Shown here: piece by piece, positions 1 through 9,269 of the stretch
How positions within the stretch are numbered: position 1 is the first letter of the stretch
Layout of the letters: each line of letters starts with the position of its first letter
Assembly: GCA_001771815.1 (NCBI GenBank)
Contig: MEPU01000003.1
Span: forward strand, 1 to 64,000
Direction of reading: 5' to 3'
Source: Bdellovibrionales bacterium RIFCSPHIGHO2_01_FULL_40_29
GTDB taxonomy: Bacteria > Bdellovibrionota > Bdellovibrionia > Bdellovibrionales > Bdellovibrionaceae
DNA: 64,000 bases
Position numbers and translations under genes: made by a program
Notes under the pieces: model-generated
What the model was told of the DNA's origin: nothing
The model's input: only the letters and a program-made list of their open reading frames with translations
The model's database searches: none

Positions 1-2600
1 TCAGGTGTCACTGCTGCTTCGTACGGATCTGCAACTGGCGTTGCTACATTCACAGTGGATGCTAAAGGTCGACTGACTACGGCTGCAACAACTCCGATTG
101 CGATTGCGCAATCTCAAGTTACAAATTTAACAACAGATTTAGCTTCAAAAATTGCTAACGCTGGATCTGGCGCAGGTAATGTTGTTGTCTCTATGCAATC
201 TGGAAATACAGCGGGCCGTCCTGCTGCGGGAACTGATGGACGTTTATACTTAGATACACAAGCACAAATTATTTATCGCGACAATGGAACAACTTGGGAT
301 CAAGTAACTAATGTGGGATCAGGCGACATCACTGATGTTGTTGCTGGTACGGGTTTATCTGGTGGTGCTGCAACTGGTTCTGCAACTTTGAATTTAGCAG
401 ACACTGCGGTGACTGCGGCTGCTTATGGATCTGCAACAGGTGTTGCGACATTTACTGTGGATGCTCAAGGTCGCTTGACTGCTGCTGCAACAACTCCGAT
501 TGCGATTGCGCAATCTCAAGTGACAAACTTAACAACTGATCTTGGTAATAAACAACCGCTCGATGCGCAATTAACGGATATCGCTGGTTTATCTCCACTT
601 GCGAATAATTTTATTAGCGGCGATGGAACTAATTTCATTTTAAAAACCCCCGCCGAAGCCAGAACTAGTTTAGGACTTGGCGGAGCGGCTCTACTTAATG
701 TTGGTACTGCGGCAGGAACTGTTGCTGCAGGCGATGATTCAAGAATCACCGGAGCATTGCAATCAGGCGCAAGTGCTGGTGGAGATCTAACTGGAACTTA
801 TCCCAACCCTACTTTAGGAACTTCGGGTGTCACCGCAGCGTCTTATGGATCTGCAACAGGTGTTGCAACATTCACCGTGGATGCGAAAGGTCGCTTAACT
901 ACTGCCGCAACAACTCCGATCGCCATTGCTCAATCTCAAGTGACTGGACTGACAACGGACCTCTCTTCAAGAATTATCAACTCCGGAATTGGACTCGGAA
1001 ATACAGTTGTGTCTATGCAATCCGGAACCACTGCAGGCATGCCAGCTGCGGGAACCGATGGACGACTTTATTTAGATACGCAAGCTCAAGTTATTTACCG
1101 TGATAATGGAACCATTTGGACTGCAATCGCAAGTAATGCAGGATCTGGTGGTGACATCACAGATGTTGTGGCTGGCACGGGACTATCTGGTGGTGCTGCA
1201 ACTGGTTCTGCAACTATTAACTTAGCTGACACCGCTGTGACTGCGGCTGCTTATGGATCTGCAACTGGGGTTGCAACATTTACTGTGGATGCACAAGGTC
1301 GATTAACTGCTGCTGCGACAACTCCGATTGCGATTGCGCAATCTCAAGTGACAAACTTAACAACTGATCTTGGTAATAAACAACCGCTCGATGCGCAATT
1401 AACTGATATCGCGGGATTATCTCCACTTGCAAATAACTTCATAAGTGGCGATGGAACTAATTTTGTTTTAAAAACTCCGGCTGAAGCACGAACTAGTTTG
1501 GGTCTTGGCGGTGCTGCGATTTTAAATGTTGGCACTGCTGCTGGAACTGTTGCAGCGGGTGATGATTCTCGTATCACTGGCGCACTACAATCTGGAGCAA
1601 GTGCTGGTGGAGACTTAACTGGGACTTATCCGAATCCTACACTTGGAACTTCAGGTGTCACTGCTGCTTCGTACGGATCTGCAACTGGCGTTGCTACATT
1701 CACAGTGGATGCTAAAGGTCGACTGACTACGGCTGCAACAACTCCGATCGCCATCGCACAATCTCAAGTAACTAATTTAACCACTGATCTTGCAACAAAA
1801 ATTACTAACGCCGGATCTGGTGCTGGCAACATTGTTGTCTCGATGCAATCTGGAAATACTGCGGGACGTCCCGCTGCGGGAACTGATGGACGCATTTATT
1901 TAGATACGCAAGCTCAACTTATTTACCGAGATAACGGAACAACTTGGGATCAAGTCACTAATATCGGAACCGGAGACATCACTGACGTTGTAGCTGGTAC
2001 GGGTTTATCTGGTGGCGCTGCAACGGGTTCAGCAACTGTTAATTTAGCAGACACTGCTGTGACTGCAGCGGCATACGGATCAGCAACAGGCGTTGCAACT
2101 TTCACCGTCGATGCGCAAGGTCGATTGACTGCTGCTGCGACGACTCCGATTGCAATTGCTCAATCTCAAGTGACAAATTTAACAACTGACCTCGGAAATA
2201 AACAACCACTCGACGCACAGTTAACAGATATCGCAGCACTCTCACCAACAGCAAATAACTTCATTAGCGGTGACGGAGTTAATTTTGTTTTAAGAACTCC
2301 CGCTGAAGCTAGAACTGGATTAGGTCTTGGTGGAGCGGCCGTTCTAAACGTTGGCACTGCTGCTGGAACTGTTGCTGCGGGTGACGATTCAAGAATCACT
2401 GGTGCATTGCAATCAGGTGCAACAGCTGGTGGTGATTTAACTGGAACATACCCCAACCCTACTTTAGGAACATCCGGAGTAACCGCAGCATCGTATGGAT
2501 CGGCATCCAGCGTTGCCACGTTCACAGTGGATGCGAAAGGTCGCTTAACAGCTGCGGCATCAACTCCGATTGCGATCACGCAATCACAAGTGACAGGTTT
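1..2600 (+). repeat. Tandem long repeats inside the fibre gene (822, 828, 822 bp, plus a partial fourth)
   Basis: Units start at 1, 823, 1651 and 2473. Each encodes the same order of motifs: SGVTAASYGSATGVATFTVD, TTPIAIAQSQVT, GRLYLDTQAQ, GDITDVVAGTGLSGGA, a second TFTVD/AIAQSQVT block, LDAQLTDIA, AEARTSLGLGGAA, GDDSRITGALQ and DLTGTYPNPTLGT. The 6-bp length difference comes from extra Ser/Gly codons near 1130-1150. The first 98 bases of the units at 1 and 1651 are identical, while the unit at 823 differs at many third positions, which suggests gene conversion or recent duplication. Confidence 0.95.
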
Positions 2601-5600
2601 AGCAACTACGGATTCACCAACATTTGCTAGTGTCACTGGAACCACTTCACTGATTTCTCCGATTCTTTACGGTGGAACAGGTGCCAGCGGAAATATCACC
2701 ATCGATTCAACTTCTAACGTGACAAAAGGTCATATTATTTTGGCTCCAACAACTGGTAACGTTGGTATCGGGATATCATCGCCAACTAAGAAATTGCATC
2801 TCTATTCAACGACAAATAATGGTTCGGACATGATATCTGAAACTGATGGCTCTCGAGTCATTAAACACTGGTTTAAAAATGCGTCGCAAAGTTATTCTAT
2901 CGGAAATAGTGGTACTGTCAGTTATGGTAATAGCTTTGTCATTACTGACGAAACAGCAGTTGTTCCGAGACTACTCATTGATACTGCTGGTAAAGTCGGT
3001 ATTGGCGAAACAGGTCCAACAGCGGTATTGCATTTAAAAGCAGGAACTGCCACTGCGGCTACTGCACCTCTGAAATTTAATTCCGGAGTTCTACTTGCGA
3101 CCGAAGAAAATGGCACCATGGAATATGACGGCACAGATTACTATTTAACATCTGGTGGAGTACGCAAAAAGGTAGCTTACTCTGGAACTGGAAGTTTAGA
3201 TTGGTCTTTGACCGGGAATGCAGGGACAAATGCCGGTACCAATTTTATTGGAACAACTGATGATGTAGATGTTGTGTTTAAGCGAAATGGCCAACAGTCA
3301 GGATTATTGAACAGTGCTTTATCAAATACCTCATGGGGAGTTGGTGCTTTGAAGCCAACAACCACAGGAAATTTTAATGTTGCCGTTGGAACTTATGCAC
3401 TATTTAACAATACGACAGGAGCCTACAATTCAGCCTTAGGCGATAGTGCTATGTATAACAACACGACAGGAATTAGGAATATGGCCTTTGGAAGTAGTGC
3501 TTTGGCCGCCAATGCTGGTGGAAGCCGAAACATTGCTTTAGGTTATTTAGCGGGTACATATCAAGCAGATGGAACGACGGACCTGACATCAACCTCTGAC
3601 TCTATTTACATCGGTGCAAATACCAAGGGCTTAAATAATTCTGACAGCAACAGCATCGTCATCGGTTACAACGCAATTGGAATCGGCGCGAATTCCGTAG
3701 TGCTCGGAAATTCTTCGATCACGACAACAGTCCTCCGCGGCAACGTCGGTATCGGGACTACAGGTCCAACAGCAACTTTGCATTTAAAAGCCGGAACCGC
3801 AACCGCAGGAACAGCTCCTCTGAAATTCACTTCCGGAGTTTTACTAACCACCGAAGAAAACGGTGCCATGGAATATGACGGCACTAATTTTTATCTGACC
3901 TCAGGTGGTGCGCGCAGATCCATCGCTAGCCTTAATGGATCTGATTCCATTACAAATAATATCAGCAATATTTCAAACTCTGGCGGCAGCGTGACTGTCA
4001 CACCATCTGCTGGAAATTCATTGGTTGTGAATTCGGCGACTGTTTCAACAAACTCAACAACAGGTGCATTGATTGTTTCCGGAGGAGCCGGAATTGCTGG
4101 AGCCTTGAATGTGGGTGGAAATATTTTAGGATCAAGCAATATTACCGCAACAACGGCCATGTATTCTCCACTTATTTATGGTGGAACGGCGGCCAGCGGA
4201 GATATCACCATTGATTCAACGTCAGATGCAACCAAGGGGAATATTATTCTAGCTCCAACATCTGGTAACGTGGGTATCGGAACAACAACAGTGGACGCAC
4301 GACTTGACATAGTCGCTTCATCTGCAAGTAGTAAGGCATTGGACGTATCGAATACATTAACTGATACCTCAGGCACATTAAAATCGTTTTCAAACACTTC
4401 TGTTTTTGCTCCGACGGCTGCCACAACAGCATTTTATATGGGTGCGTATAATCAGGCTGACTTTCAAGGTACTGTCAATTCAGGAGGTTTTCTTTATGGA
4501 ACTTCCACTTTAGCGCAAAATACATCAGCGGGCATTCAGTTTGGAACTATCTATGGTACAAGGTCCCATGCCAGAAACGCAAGTAGCGTGACTGCCGGAA
4601 CCGCGAATCTTTATGGCTTATCAGTGCTGGCGCAAAATGCAAGTGCAACTGCTGATTCAGTGACAAATGCCTATGGCGCAAGGATTGATGTCAACGGTTC
4701 TAATACAAGCATTACCAATGGATATGGAGTTTATGTTGGTAATGTTGATGGTACTAATAGATGGTCATTCTATGCCCCAGATGCAACAGCACCTTCATAC
4801 TTCGCTGGCAATATCGGTATTGGAACAGCAACACCCGAAGCTTTACTTGATACCTCAGGTGGTACAATGCGAGTTCAAGGTGCCGCTGGCTATGGAACTT
4901 TACCAACGACTGGCAAAGGCCTGGAGCTTGGCTATGATACCACTACAGATTATGGCTTAATGGCTTCCTATAACCGAACAGGCTCTACCTATTTAGGTAT
5001 GAACATCGATGCCTCTCCATTAATATTAAATGGAAACAGCCAGGGTAACGTCGGTATCGGGACAGCTAATCCATCCTCGCCATTAGAAACCTCTTTTGAA
5101 AACAATGTGGTAGGACTAAGCGGTTATGCCAGCATGCGGGCGACGAATAGGGACACCACGCTTGGAAACATGTCGAGTATTCTTTTTGATCTAACGCGCA
5201 CAACACCTGGTCAGTTCACCGGCGGAGCTATCGGAGTGACTGCCGCGACGGATGCGGGCACTGCAGACATGCTGTTCTATTCTCGTAACGCTGGCACATT
5301 GAGCGAGAAAATGAGAATCATGTCCTCCGGTAAAGTCGGTATCGGGACAAGTGCTCCTGTCGCAGTACTGCACTCAAAGGATGCAGCTCTTACGGGTGGA
5401 AATCCTTCAACTTCAGGAACAACAGATGCGAATATATTGCAGCGAATAGAGGCCAATACTGGAGTATTAGACATTGGTATGCAGAGTTCAGGTGCTATCT
5501 GGTTGCAACCTCGAAATAGAACAAACTTAGCGACAAACTATAATCTCCTCTTGAACAGCAACGGTGGAAATGTTGGTATTGGCTTAGCCACACCCACCTA

Positions 5601-6108
5601 CCAATTGCAACTCTCAACAGATTCCGCAGCAAAACCGGGAACAAGCACCTGGACAATTGCTTCCGATGAACGACTTAAAGATATTCGCGCACCGTTCACG
5701 CGTGGACTGGAAGCGATCAATGGTTTGAATACAATTTATTTCAATTATAAAAAGGGAAATCCACTAGAGCTTCCATCAGAAAAAGAATTTGTGGGTATCA
5801 AAGCGCAAGATGCTCAAAAGGTTATTCCAGAAGCTGTCGAAACCGATGAGCAAGGTTATCTTCACGTTACAAATGACTCGATTATTTGGGCCGCCGTTAA
5901 TGCCATCAAAGAACTCTACACCAAGTACTTAGGACACGAACAACGCCTGAATCGCCTTGACCGCGAACTGGCTTCTGTAAAAACTGAAAACGCCATCAAA
6001 AATCAAAAAATAAAAGAACTCGAACAACGTCTAGCCGAGCAAGAGAAAAAAGAAGCCGAGATCAAAGCGCGTCTTCAGCGCATTGAAAAAATTCTGGATT
6101 CAAAGTAA
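1..6108 (+). CDS. Giant trimeric tail-fibre-like surface adhesin with C-terminal S74 chaperone domain (5' end outside window)
   Basis: The frame is open from base 1, so the gene begins upstream; 2035 codons are visible. Codons 1 to about 825 are three near-identical units of 274-276 residues, and a fourth begins but breaks off. Then come eight [NK][VI]GIG motifs (near codons 920, 998, 1249, 1423, 1604, 1683, 1778, 1857), which in phage-like fibres mark joints between beta modules. Between the second and third lies a YadA-head-like stretch of A-x-G spaced repeats (about 1120-1240). The end is an intramolecular chaperone of the endosialidase/peptidase S74 family, with Ser1888-Asp1889 and Lys1893 spaced as in the self-cleavage site, followed by a charged coiled coil (about 1955-2035). 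Architecture matches the Mosaic Adhesive Trimer fibres of Bdellovibrio, which help recognise prey; that role is inferred. Likely surface-exposed and trimeric. Confidence 0.85.
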   Translation, partial: SGVTAASYGSATGVATFTVDAKGRLTTAATTPIAIAQSQVTNLTTDLASKIANAGSGAGNVVVSMQSGNTAGRPAAGTDGRLYLDTQAQIIYRDNGTTWDQVTNVGSGDITDVVAGTGLSGGAATGSATLNLADTAVTAAAYGSATGVATFTVDAQGRLTAAATTPIAIAQSQVTNLTTDLGNKQPLDAQLTDIAGLSPLANNFISGDGTNFILKTPAEARTSLGLGGAALLNVGTAAGTVAAGDDSRITGALQSGASAGGDLTGTYPNPTLGTSGVTAASYGSATGVATFTVDAKGRLTTAATTPIAIAQSQVTGLTTDLSSRIINSGIGLGNTVVSMQSGTTAGMPAAGTDGRLYLDTQAQVIYRDNGTIWTAIASNAGSGGDITDVVAGTGLSGGAATGSATINLADTAVTAAAYGSATGVATFTVDAQGRLTAAATTPIAIAQSQVTNLTTDLGNKQPLDAQLTDIAGLSPLANNFISGDGTNFVLKTPAEARTSLGLGGAAILNVGTAAGTVAAGDDSRITGALQSGASAGGDLTGTYPNPTLGTSGVTAASYGSATGVATFTVDAKGRLTTAATTPIAIAQSQVTNLTTDLATKITNAGSGAGNIVVSMQSGNTAGRPAAGTDGRIYLDTQAQLIYRDNGTTWDQVTNIGTGDITDVVAGTGLSGGAATGSATVNLADTAVTAAAYGSATGVATFTVDAQGRLTAAATTPIAIAQSQVTNLTTDLGNKQPLDAQLTDIAALSPTANNFISGDGVNFVLRTPAEARTGLGLGGAAVLNVGTAAGTVAAGDDSRITGALQSGATAGGDLTGTYPNPTLGTSGVTAASYGSASSVATFTVDAKGRLTAAASTPIAITQSQVTGLATTDSPTFASVTGTTSLISPILYGGTGASGNITIDSTSNVTKGHIILAPTTGNVGIGISSPTKKLHLYSTTNNGSDMISETDGSRVIKHWFKNASQSYSIGNSGTVSYGNSFVITDETAVVPRLLIDTAGKVGIGETGPTAVLHLKAGTATAATAPLKFNSGVLLATEENGTMEYDGTDYYLTSGGVRKKVAYSGTGSLDWSLTGNAGTNAGTNFIGTTDDVDVVFKRNGQQSGLLNSALSNTSWGVGALKPTTTGNFNVAVGTYALFNNTTGAYNSALGDSAMYNNTTGIRNMAFGSSALAANAGGSRNIALGYLAGTYQADGTTDLTSTSDSIYIGANTKGLNNSDSNSIVIGYNAIGIGANSVVLGNSSITTTVLRGNVGIGTTGPTATLHLKAGTATAGTAPLKFTSGVLLTTEENGAMEYDGTNFYLTSGGARRSIASLNGSDSITNNISNISNSGGSVTVTPSAGNSLVVNSATVSTNSTTGALIVSGGAGIAGALNVGGNILGSSNITATTAMYSPLIYGGTAASGDITIDSTSDATKGNIILAPTSGNVGIGTTTVDARLDIVASSASSKALDVSNTLTDTSGTLKSFSNTSVFAPTAATTAFYMGAYNQADFQGTVNSGGFLYGTSTLAQNTSAGIQFGTIYGTRSHARNASSVTAGTANLYGLSVLAQNASATADSVTNAYGARIDVNGSNTSITNGYGVYVGNVDGTNRWSFYAPDATAPSYFAGNIGIGTATPEALLDTSGGTMRVQGAAGYGTLPTTGKGLELGYDTTTDYGLMASYNRTGSTYLGMNIDASPLILNGNSQGNVGIGTANPSSPLETSFENNVVGLSGYASMRATNRDTTLGNMSSILFDLTRTTPGQFTGGAIGVTAATDAGTADMLFYSRNAGTLSEKMRIMSSGKVGIGTSAPVAVLHSKDAALTGGNPSTSGTTDANILQRIEANTGVLDIGMQSSGAIWLQPRNRTNLATNYNLLLNSNGGNVGIGLATPTYQLQLSTDSAAKPGTSTWTIASDERLKDIRAPFTRGLEAINGLNTIYFNYKKGNPLELPSEKEFVGIKAQDAQKVIPEAVETDEQGYLHVTNDSIIWAAVNAIKELYTKYLGHEQRLNRLDRELASVKTENAIKNQKIKELEQRLAEQEKKEAEIKARLQRIEKILDSK

Positions 6109-6195
6109 AAAGAGTCGGTAAACATAAAAATGACACTGCGCTCACATCAATCACCTTTGCCGCCCAAGACAGAAAAATGATAGAGTAATCGACTC

Positions 6196-7233
6196 ATGTT
6201 ATTAATAATTACTGCCTTTCTACTAGTCCTTTTGATTTCATTTTTCTGTTCGCTCTGTGAAGCTGTTTTACTTTCGCTTTCGCCGGCTTTTGTGGCTGTC
6301 GTTGCCGAAGGCAAAGCCAAATACGGAAAACTTCTCAGTCACCATATGGACAATCCCGATCGTTCCATTTCTGCTATTTTGACTTTAAACACAGTTTCTC
6401 ACACCATGGGGGCTGCGTGGATTGCCTCGTTGGTTCATCAAGAATTTGACGAGACTTGGGTGACCTTAGCTTCTGTGATACTGACATTTTTAGTTTTGGT
6501 ATTTTCAGAAATCCTTCCCAAAACTATTGGTAAAAATCATTCCAAAGCTCTGGCACCTGTTGCTGCCTATGGCATTCAGTTTATGATTGTCGCGCTCTAC
6601 CCGCTTGTGAAATTATCAGAAATGATTTCGAAAACTTTATCAACCCCGTCTGAAGTTCCTGATGTGACTCGCGAAGAAATGATCATGACCGCTGAAATCG
6701 GCGTTGAAGAAGGCACGATTAAGGCCAAGGAATCAAAAATTATCAGCAACTTACTCAAGCTCGATAAAATTTATGTTTCCGATATCATGACTCCTCGCTC
6801 AGTATTCACTGCGCTGGATGGTGCGATGAGCGTCGACGAAGTCGCGCGCAAGTTTCGACCGATTCGATTTTCACGACTTCCGGTTTATGAAAGCACCCTA
6901 GATCATATTATCGGCATGACTCATCGATATAAAATTTTAGAAGCCCTCTCGCAGGATCAACACACAAAATTAGTTCGCGAACTTATTTTGCCGATCAACT
7001 CTGTTAATGAACGCATGACCGTTTCACAAGCGTTGGATTTCTTCATCAAAGAAAAAGATCATATGGCTTTGGTGGTGGATGATTATGGCGGAGTCACTGG
7101 ATTAGTGACTCTTGAAGATACCGTTGAAACTTTACTCGGAGTCGAAATTGTGGATGAGTTCGATAACATCGAGGACATGCGAAAATATGCCATGGAGCAA
7201 TGGCAACAGCGCAAAAACAATCTGCGCCGCTAG
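6196..7233 (+). CDS. DUF21/CNNM-type membrane protein with CBS pair (HlyC/CorC-like transporter family)
   Basis: 345 residues. The N-terminal half (1 to about 150) carries three or four hydrophobic segments of the DUF21/CNNM transmembrane domain, including the small-residue-rich SLCEAVLLS segment. A CBS pair follows, from IMTPRSVF (about 197) to VVDDYGGVTGLVTLEDTVE (about 290-315). It stops soon after, so it lacks the C-terminal CorC/HlyC domain of longer family members. The family is linked to Mg2+ or Na+ handling; substrate is not readable here. The 3' end overlaps the convergent small gene by 4 bases. Confidence 0.85.
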   Translation: MLLIITAFLLVLLISFFCSLCEAVLLSLSPAFVAVVAEGKAKYGKLLSHHMDNPDRSISAILTLNTVSHTMGAAWIASLVHQEFDETWVTLASVILTFLVLVFSEILPKTIGKNHSKALAPVAAYGIQFMIVALYPLVKLSEMISKTLSTPSEVPDVTREEMIMTAEIGVEEGTIKAKESKIISNLLKLDKIYVSDIMTPRSVFTALDGAMSVDEVARKFRPIRFSRLPVYESTLDHIIGMTHRYKILEALSQDQHTKLVRELILPINSVNERMTVSQALDFFIKEKDHMALVVDDYGGVTGLVTLEDTVETLLGVEIVDEFDNIEDMRKYAMEQWQQRKNNLRR

Positions 7234-7412
7234 TTCCTGGGCACTTCTACAGTGTCGCTAGAATTTTCAGCAGGAGATCTATTTTTACCTCCCCAATTTG
7301 GTCCAAACAGCACCACTCTAAATAATAAAACAGCAATTAAAGTTAGTACTCCTAAGGTCGCGAAAAGACGCACGGTTTGATACTCTTTATTTTTATGATG
7401 TTCGTTTTCCAT
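7230..7412 (-). CDS. Small single-pass membrane protein, unknown function
   Basis: 60 residues: a polar N-terminus (MENEHHKNKEYQ), one hydrophobic segment (about residues 14-33) and a short polar C-terminal tail. An AGGAA ribosome-binding site lies five bases before the ATG, which supports it as real. It lies convergent to the DUF21 gene with a 4-base overlap and divergent from pyrE. I do not recognise a family. Confidence 0.55.
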   Translation of the reverse strand: MENEHHKNKEYQTVRLFATLGVLTLIAVLLFRVVLFGPNWGGKNRSPAENSSDTVEVPRN

Positions 7413-7494
7413 AGAGTTCCTGCGTAAAACCTTTCCAAGAACACATTAAAAAGCATAAACTAAGCCAACGAAATAAGAGCCTAAAGGGGACCAT

Positions 7495-8016
7495 ATGAAT
7501 CACTCCGAACTCGCAAAAAAAATTGATGCCATCTGCCACCTCAAAGGAGATTTTTTACTGCGAAGCGGAACTCGGTCCCATGAGTATTTTGACAAGTATC
7601 GTTTCGAATCCCAGCCCACTTTGCTGCGCGAAATTGCCGAACAAATGAAATCCTTGATTCCACCAGGAACCGAAGCTCTAGCAGCGCTTGAAATGGGTGG
7701 AATCCCCATTGGTACGGCGCTGTCCTTAGCGACGGGAATTCCCTGCGCCTTTATTCGCAAAGAAGCCAAAGAATACGGTACCTGTCAATTTGCTGAAGGT
7801 TTTGAAATCAAAGGAAAAAAACTTTGCCTCATCGAAGATGTGATCACCTCAGGTGGCCAAGTTTTACTCAGCACGGATGACTTACGAAATGAAGGCGCCA
7901 TTGTCGAGCATGTTCTGTGTGTGATCAATCGTGGTGGCGCTGAAGCTGTCTCGAAGCTCTCGGCAAAAGGTCTTGGTTTAAAAAGTCTTTTTGTTCGCGA
8001 CGATTTTAAAAAATAG
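7495..8016 (+). CDS. pyrE: Orotate phosphoribosyltransferase
   Basis: 173 residues with a type I phosphoribosyltransferase fold. The PRPP-binding signature CLIEDVITSGGQ lies near residues 117-128, the FIRKEAKEYGT stretch carries the OPRTase lysines, and the N-terminus (DFLLRSGTRSHEYFDKYRF) matches the orotate hood (usual F-x-SG-x-S-x-Y-D-x-R/K). It joins orotate to PRPP to give OMP in pyrimidine synthesis. It is slightly shorter than E. coli PyrE. A strong AAAGGGGA site precedes the ATG. It converges on folC with a 2-base gap. Confidence 0.88.
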   Translation: MNHSELAKKIDAICHLKGDFLLRSGTRSHEYFDKYRFESQPTLLREIAEQMKSLIPPGTEALAALEMGGIPIGTALSLATGIPCAFIRKEAKEYGTCQFAEGFEIKGKKLCLIEDVITSGGQVLLSTDDLRNEGAIVEHVLCVINRGGAEAVSKLSAKGLGLKSLFVRDDFKK

Positions 8017-8018
8017 TT

Positions 8019-9269
8019 TTATATTTTTTTTAAAATTTCACCCACCAAATATAATGACCCCGTCACCAGGACTAAATCCTGCGAATGAGCCTGCTGTGCA
8101 ATTCGGTCTAAAAGCACACCCACATCATGATGAGATTCTGTCGCCCGCATTTTAATTTCCTGCGGATACTCCGCCAAAGCTAAGCCTTTAAACGGCGTTT
8201 CCGTCAGATACAGTTTTATATTTTTTAACTGCAAAAGCTCTCTCAACATGGAATCAACGGCTTTGTCTTTTCCAATACCCACAACAACATGAATTTGATT
8301 CCAAGAAAAATCATTTAATAAATCCAGCAAGCTCTCGATTCCCTGAGGATTGTGATCACCCGACACATACACAGGCGCTTTCATTGATGGCCACTCAATC
8401 TTTTGCATGCGCCCTTTCCAGTTCACCTGATTCAAGGCCGACAAATAGGCTCCAGGATCAAAACCCAAGCTTGCAAAAACCGCCAGCGCCGTCGACGCAT
8501 TCATCGCCGCACGTTCGCCCATTAAATTCATTTCGGCCATACCCCATGGTGTCTGCAAAAAATATTGCGGCCCTGATGATTTCATTAACGAGACCTCTGC
8601 ACCAGGCAGCCATGTTGATTGCGTCTGCTGGCGCACCTCGCAAACCAAAGAATTGAGTTCAGTCGGAAGAGGATGATGAATCACTTTATTTCCATCAGAA
8701 ACAATTCCAAACTTATTTTTGGCAATGGAAATCAAGTCATGACCTAAAATATTTGTATGATCTAAACTCAATGCCGTGATGACGGACGTCGCATGGGGAA
8801 TGGCATTGGTGGCATCAAACGTTCCACCCAATCCCACTTCAAAAATAACGTAGTCTAAATTTTGATCCCATGTGTTTGAAAAAAAATAATCGGCGGCCAT
8901 CACTGTTAAAGCTTCAAAATGAGTGAGCTCAAACTTTTCTATGCGCTTCTGATTCTGTTGATACAGTTCAACAAAGTTGACCTTGCTGATTTGTCGCTGA
9001 TTGACTCGGATTCGCTCGGTGGTATCCACCAGATGCGGAGAACTATAGAACCCAACATTTTTTCGAGCCGAACACAGCAAGGATTCTAAAATGGCACAGG
9101 TGCTGCCCTTGCCATTGGTGCCCGCGACCACAATCACTTTTGACGGGTCAATTTTTGAAAACCAATTGGTATCATTCAAGGCGCGGGTGATTTTCTCAAT
9201 CCCCGGCATTTCCTTGGGCATAATACTCAGTGCTTCTAATTTTTGAACAATGATATCAAACTCTTTCAC
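8019..9269 (-). CDS. folC: Bifunctional folylpolyglutamate synthase/dihydrofolate synthase
   Basis: 416 residues, Mur-ligase-like. The ATP P-loop GTNGKGST is at residues 50-57. The family motif HFEALTVMA follows, then FEVGLGGTFDATN (about 145-157), SLDHTNILG and the second-domain GDHNPQG. It adds glutamate to dihydropteroate and to folates. Start is GTG at 9269, inside a GTGA overlap with the folKP stop, so translation is probably coupled. It is the last gene of the six-gene run. Confidence 0.92.
   Translation of the reverse strand: MKEFDIIVQKLEALSIMPKEMPGIEKITRALNDTNWFSKIDPSKVIVVAGTNGKGSTCAILESLLCSARKNVGFYSSPHLVDTTERIRVNQRQISKVNFVELYQQNQKRIEKFELTHFEALTVMAADYFFSNTWDQNLDYVIFEVGLGGTFDATNAIPHATSVITALSLDHTNILGHDLISIAKNKFGIVSDGNKVIHHPLPTELNSLVCEVRQQTQSTWLPGAEVSLMKSSGPQYFLQTPWGMAEMNLMGERAAMNASTALAVFASLGFDPGAYLSALNQVNWKGRMQKIEWPSMKAPVYVSGDHNPQGIESLLDLLNDFSWNQIHVVVGIGKDKAVDSMLRELLQLKNIKLYLTETPFKGLALAEYPQEIKMRATESHHDVGVLLDRIAQQAHSQDLVLVTGSLYLVGEILKKI

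Noticed and set aside
2166-2645. Antisense open frame of 159 codons in the fibre gene (and similar ones at 516-749 and 1344-1577)
   Set aside because: They recur at the same place in each repeat unit and follow from its codon use. No ribosome-binding site or protein-like composition; the sense frame is far longer.
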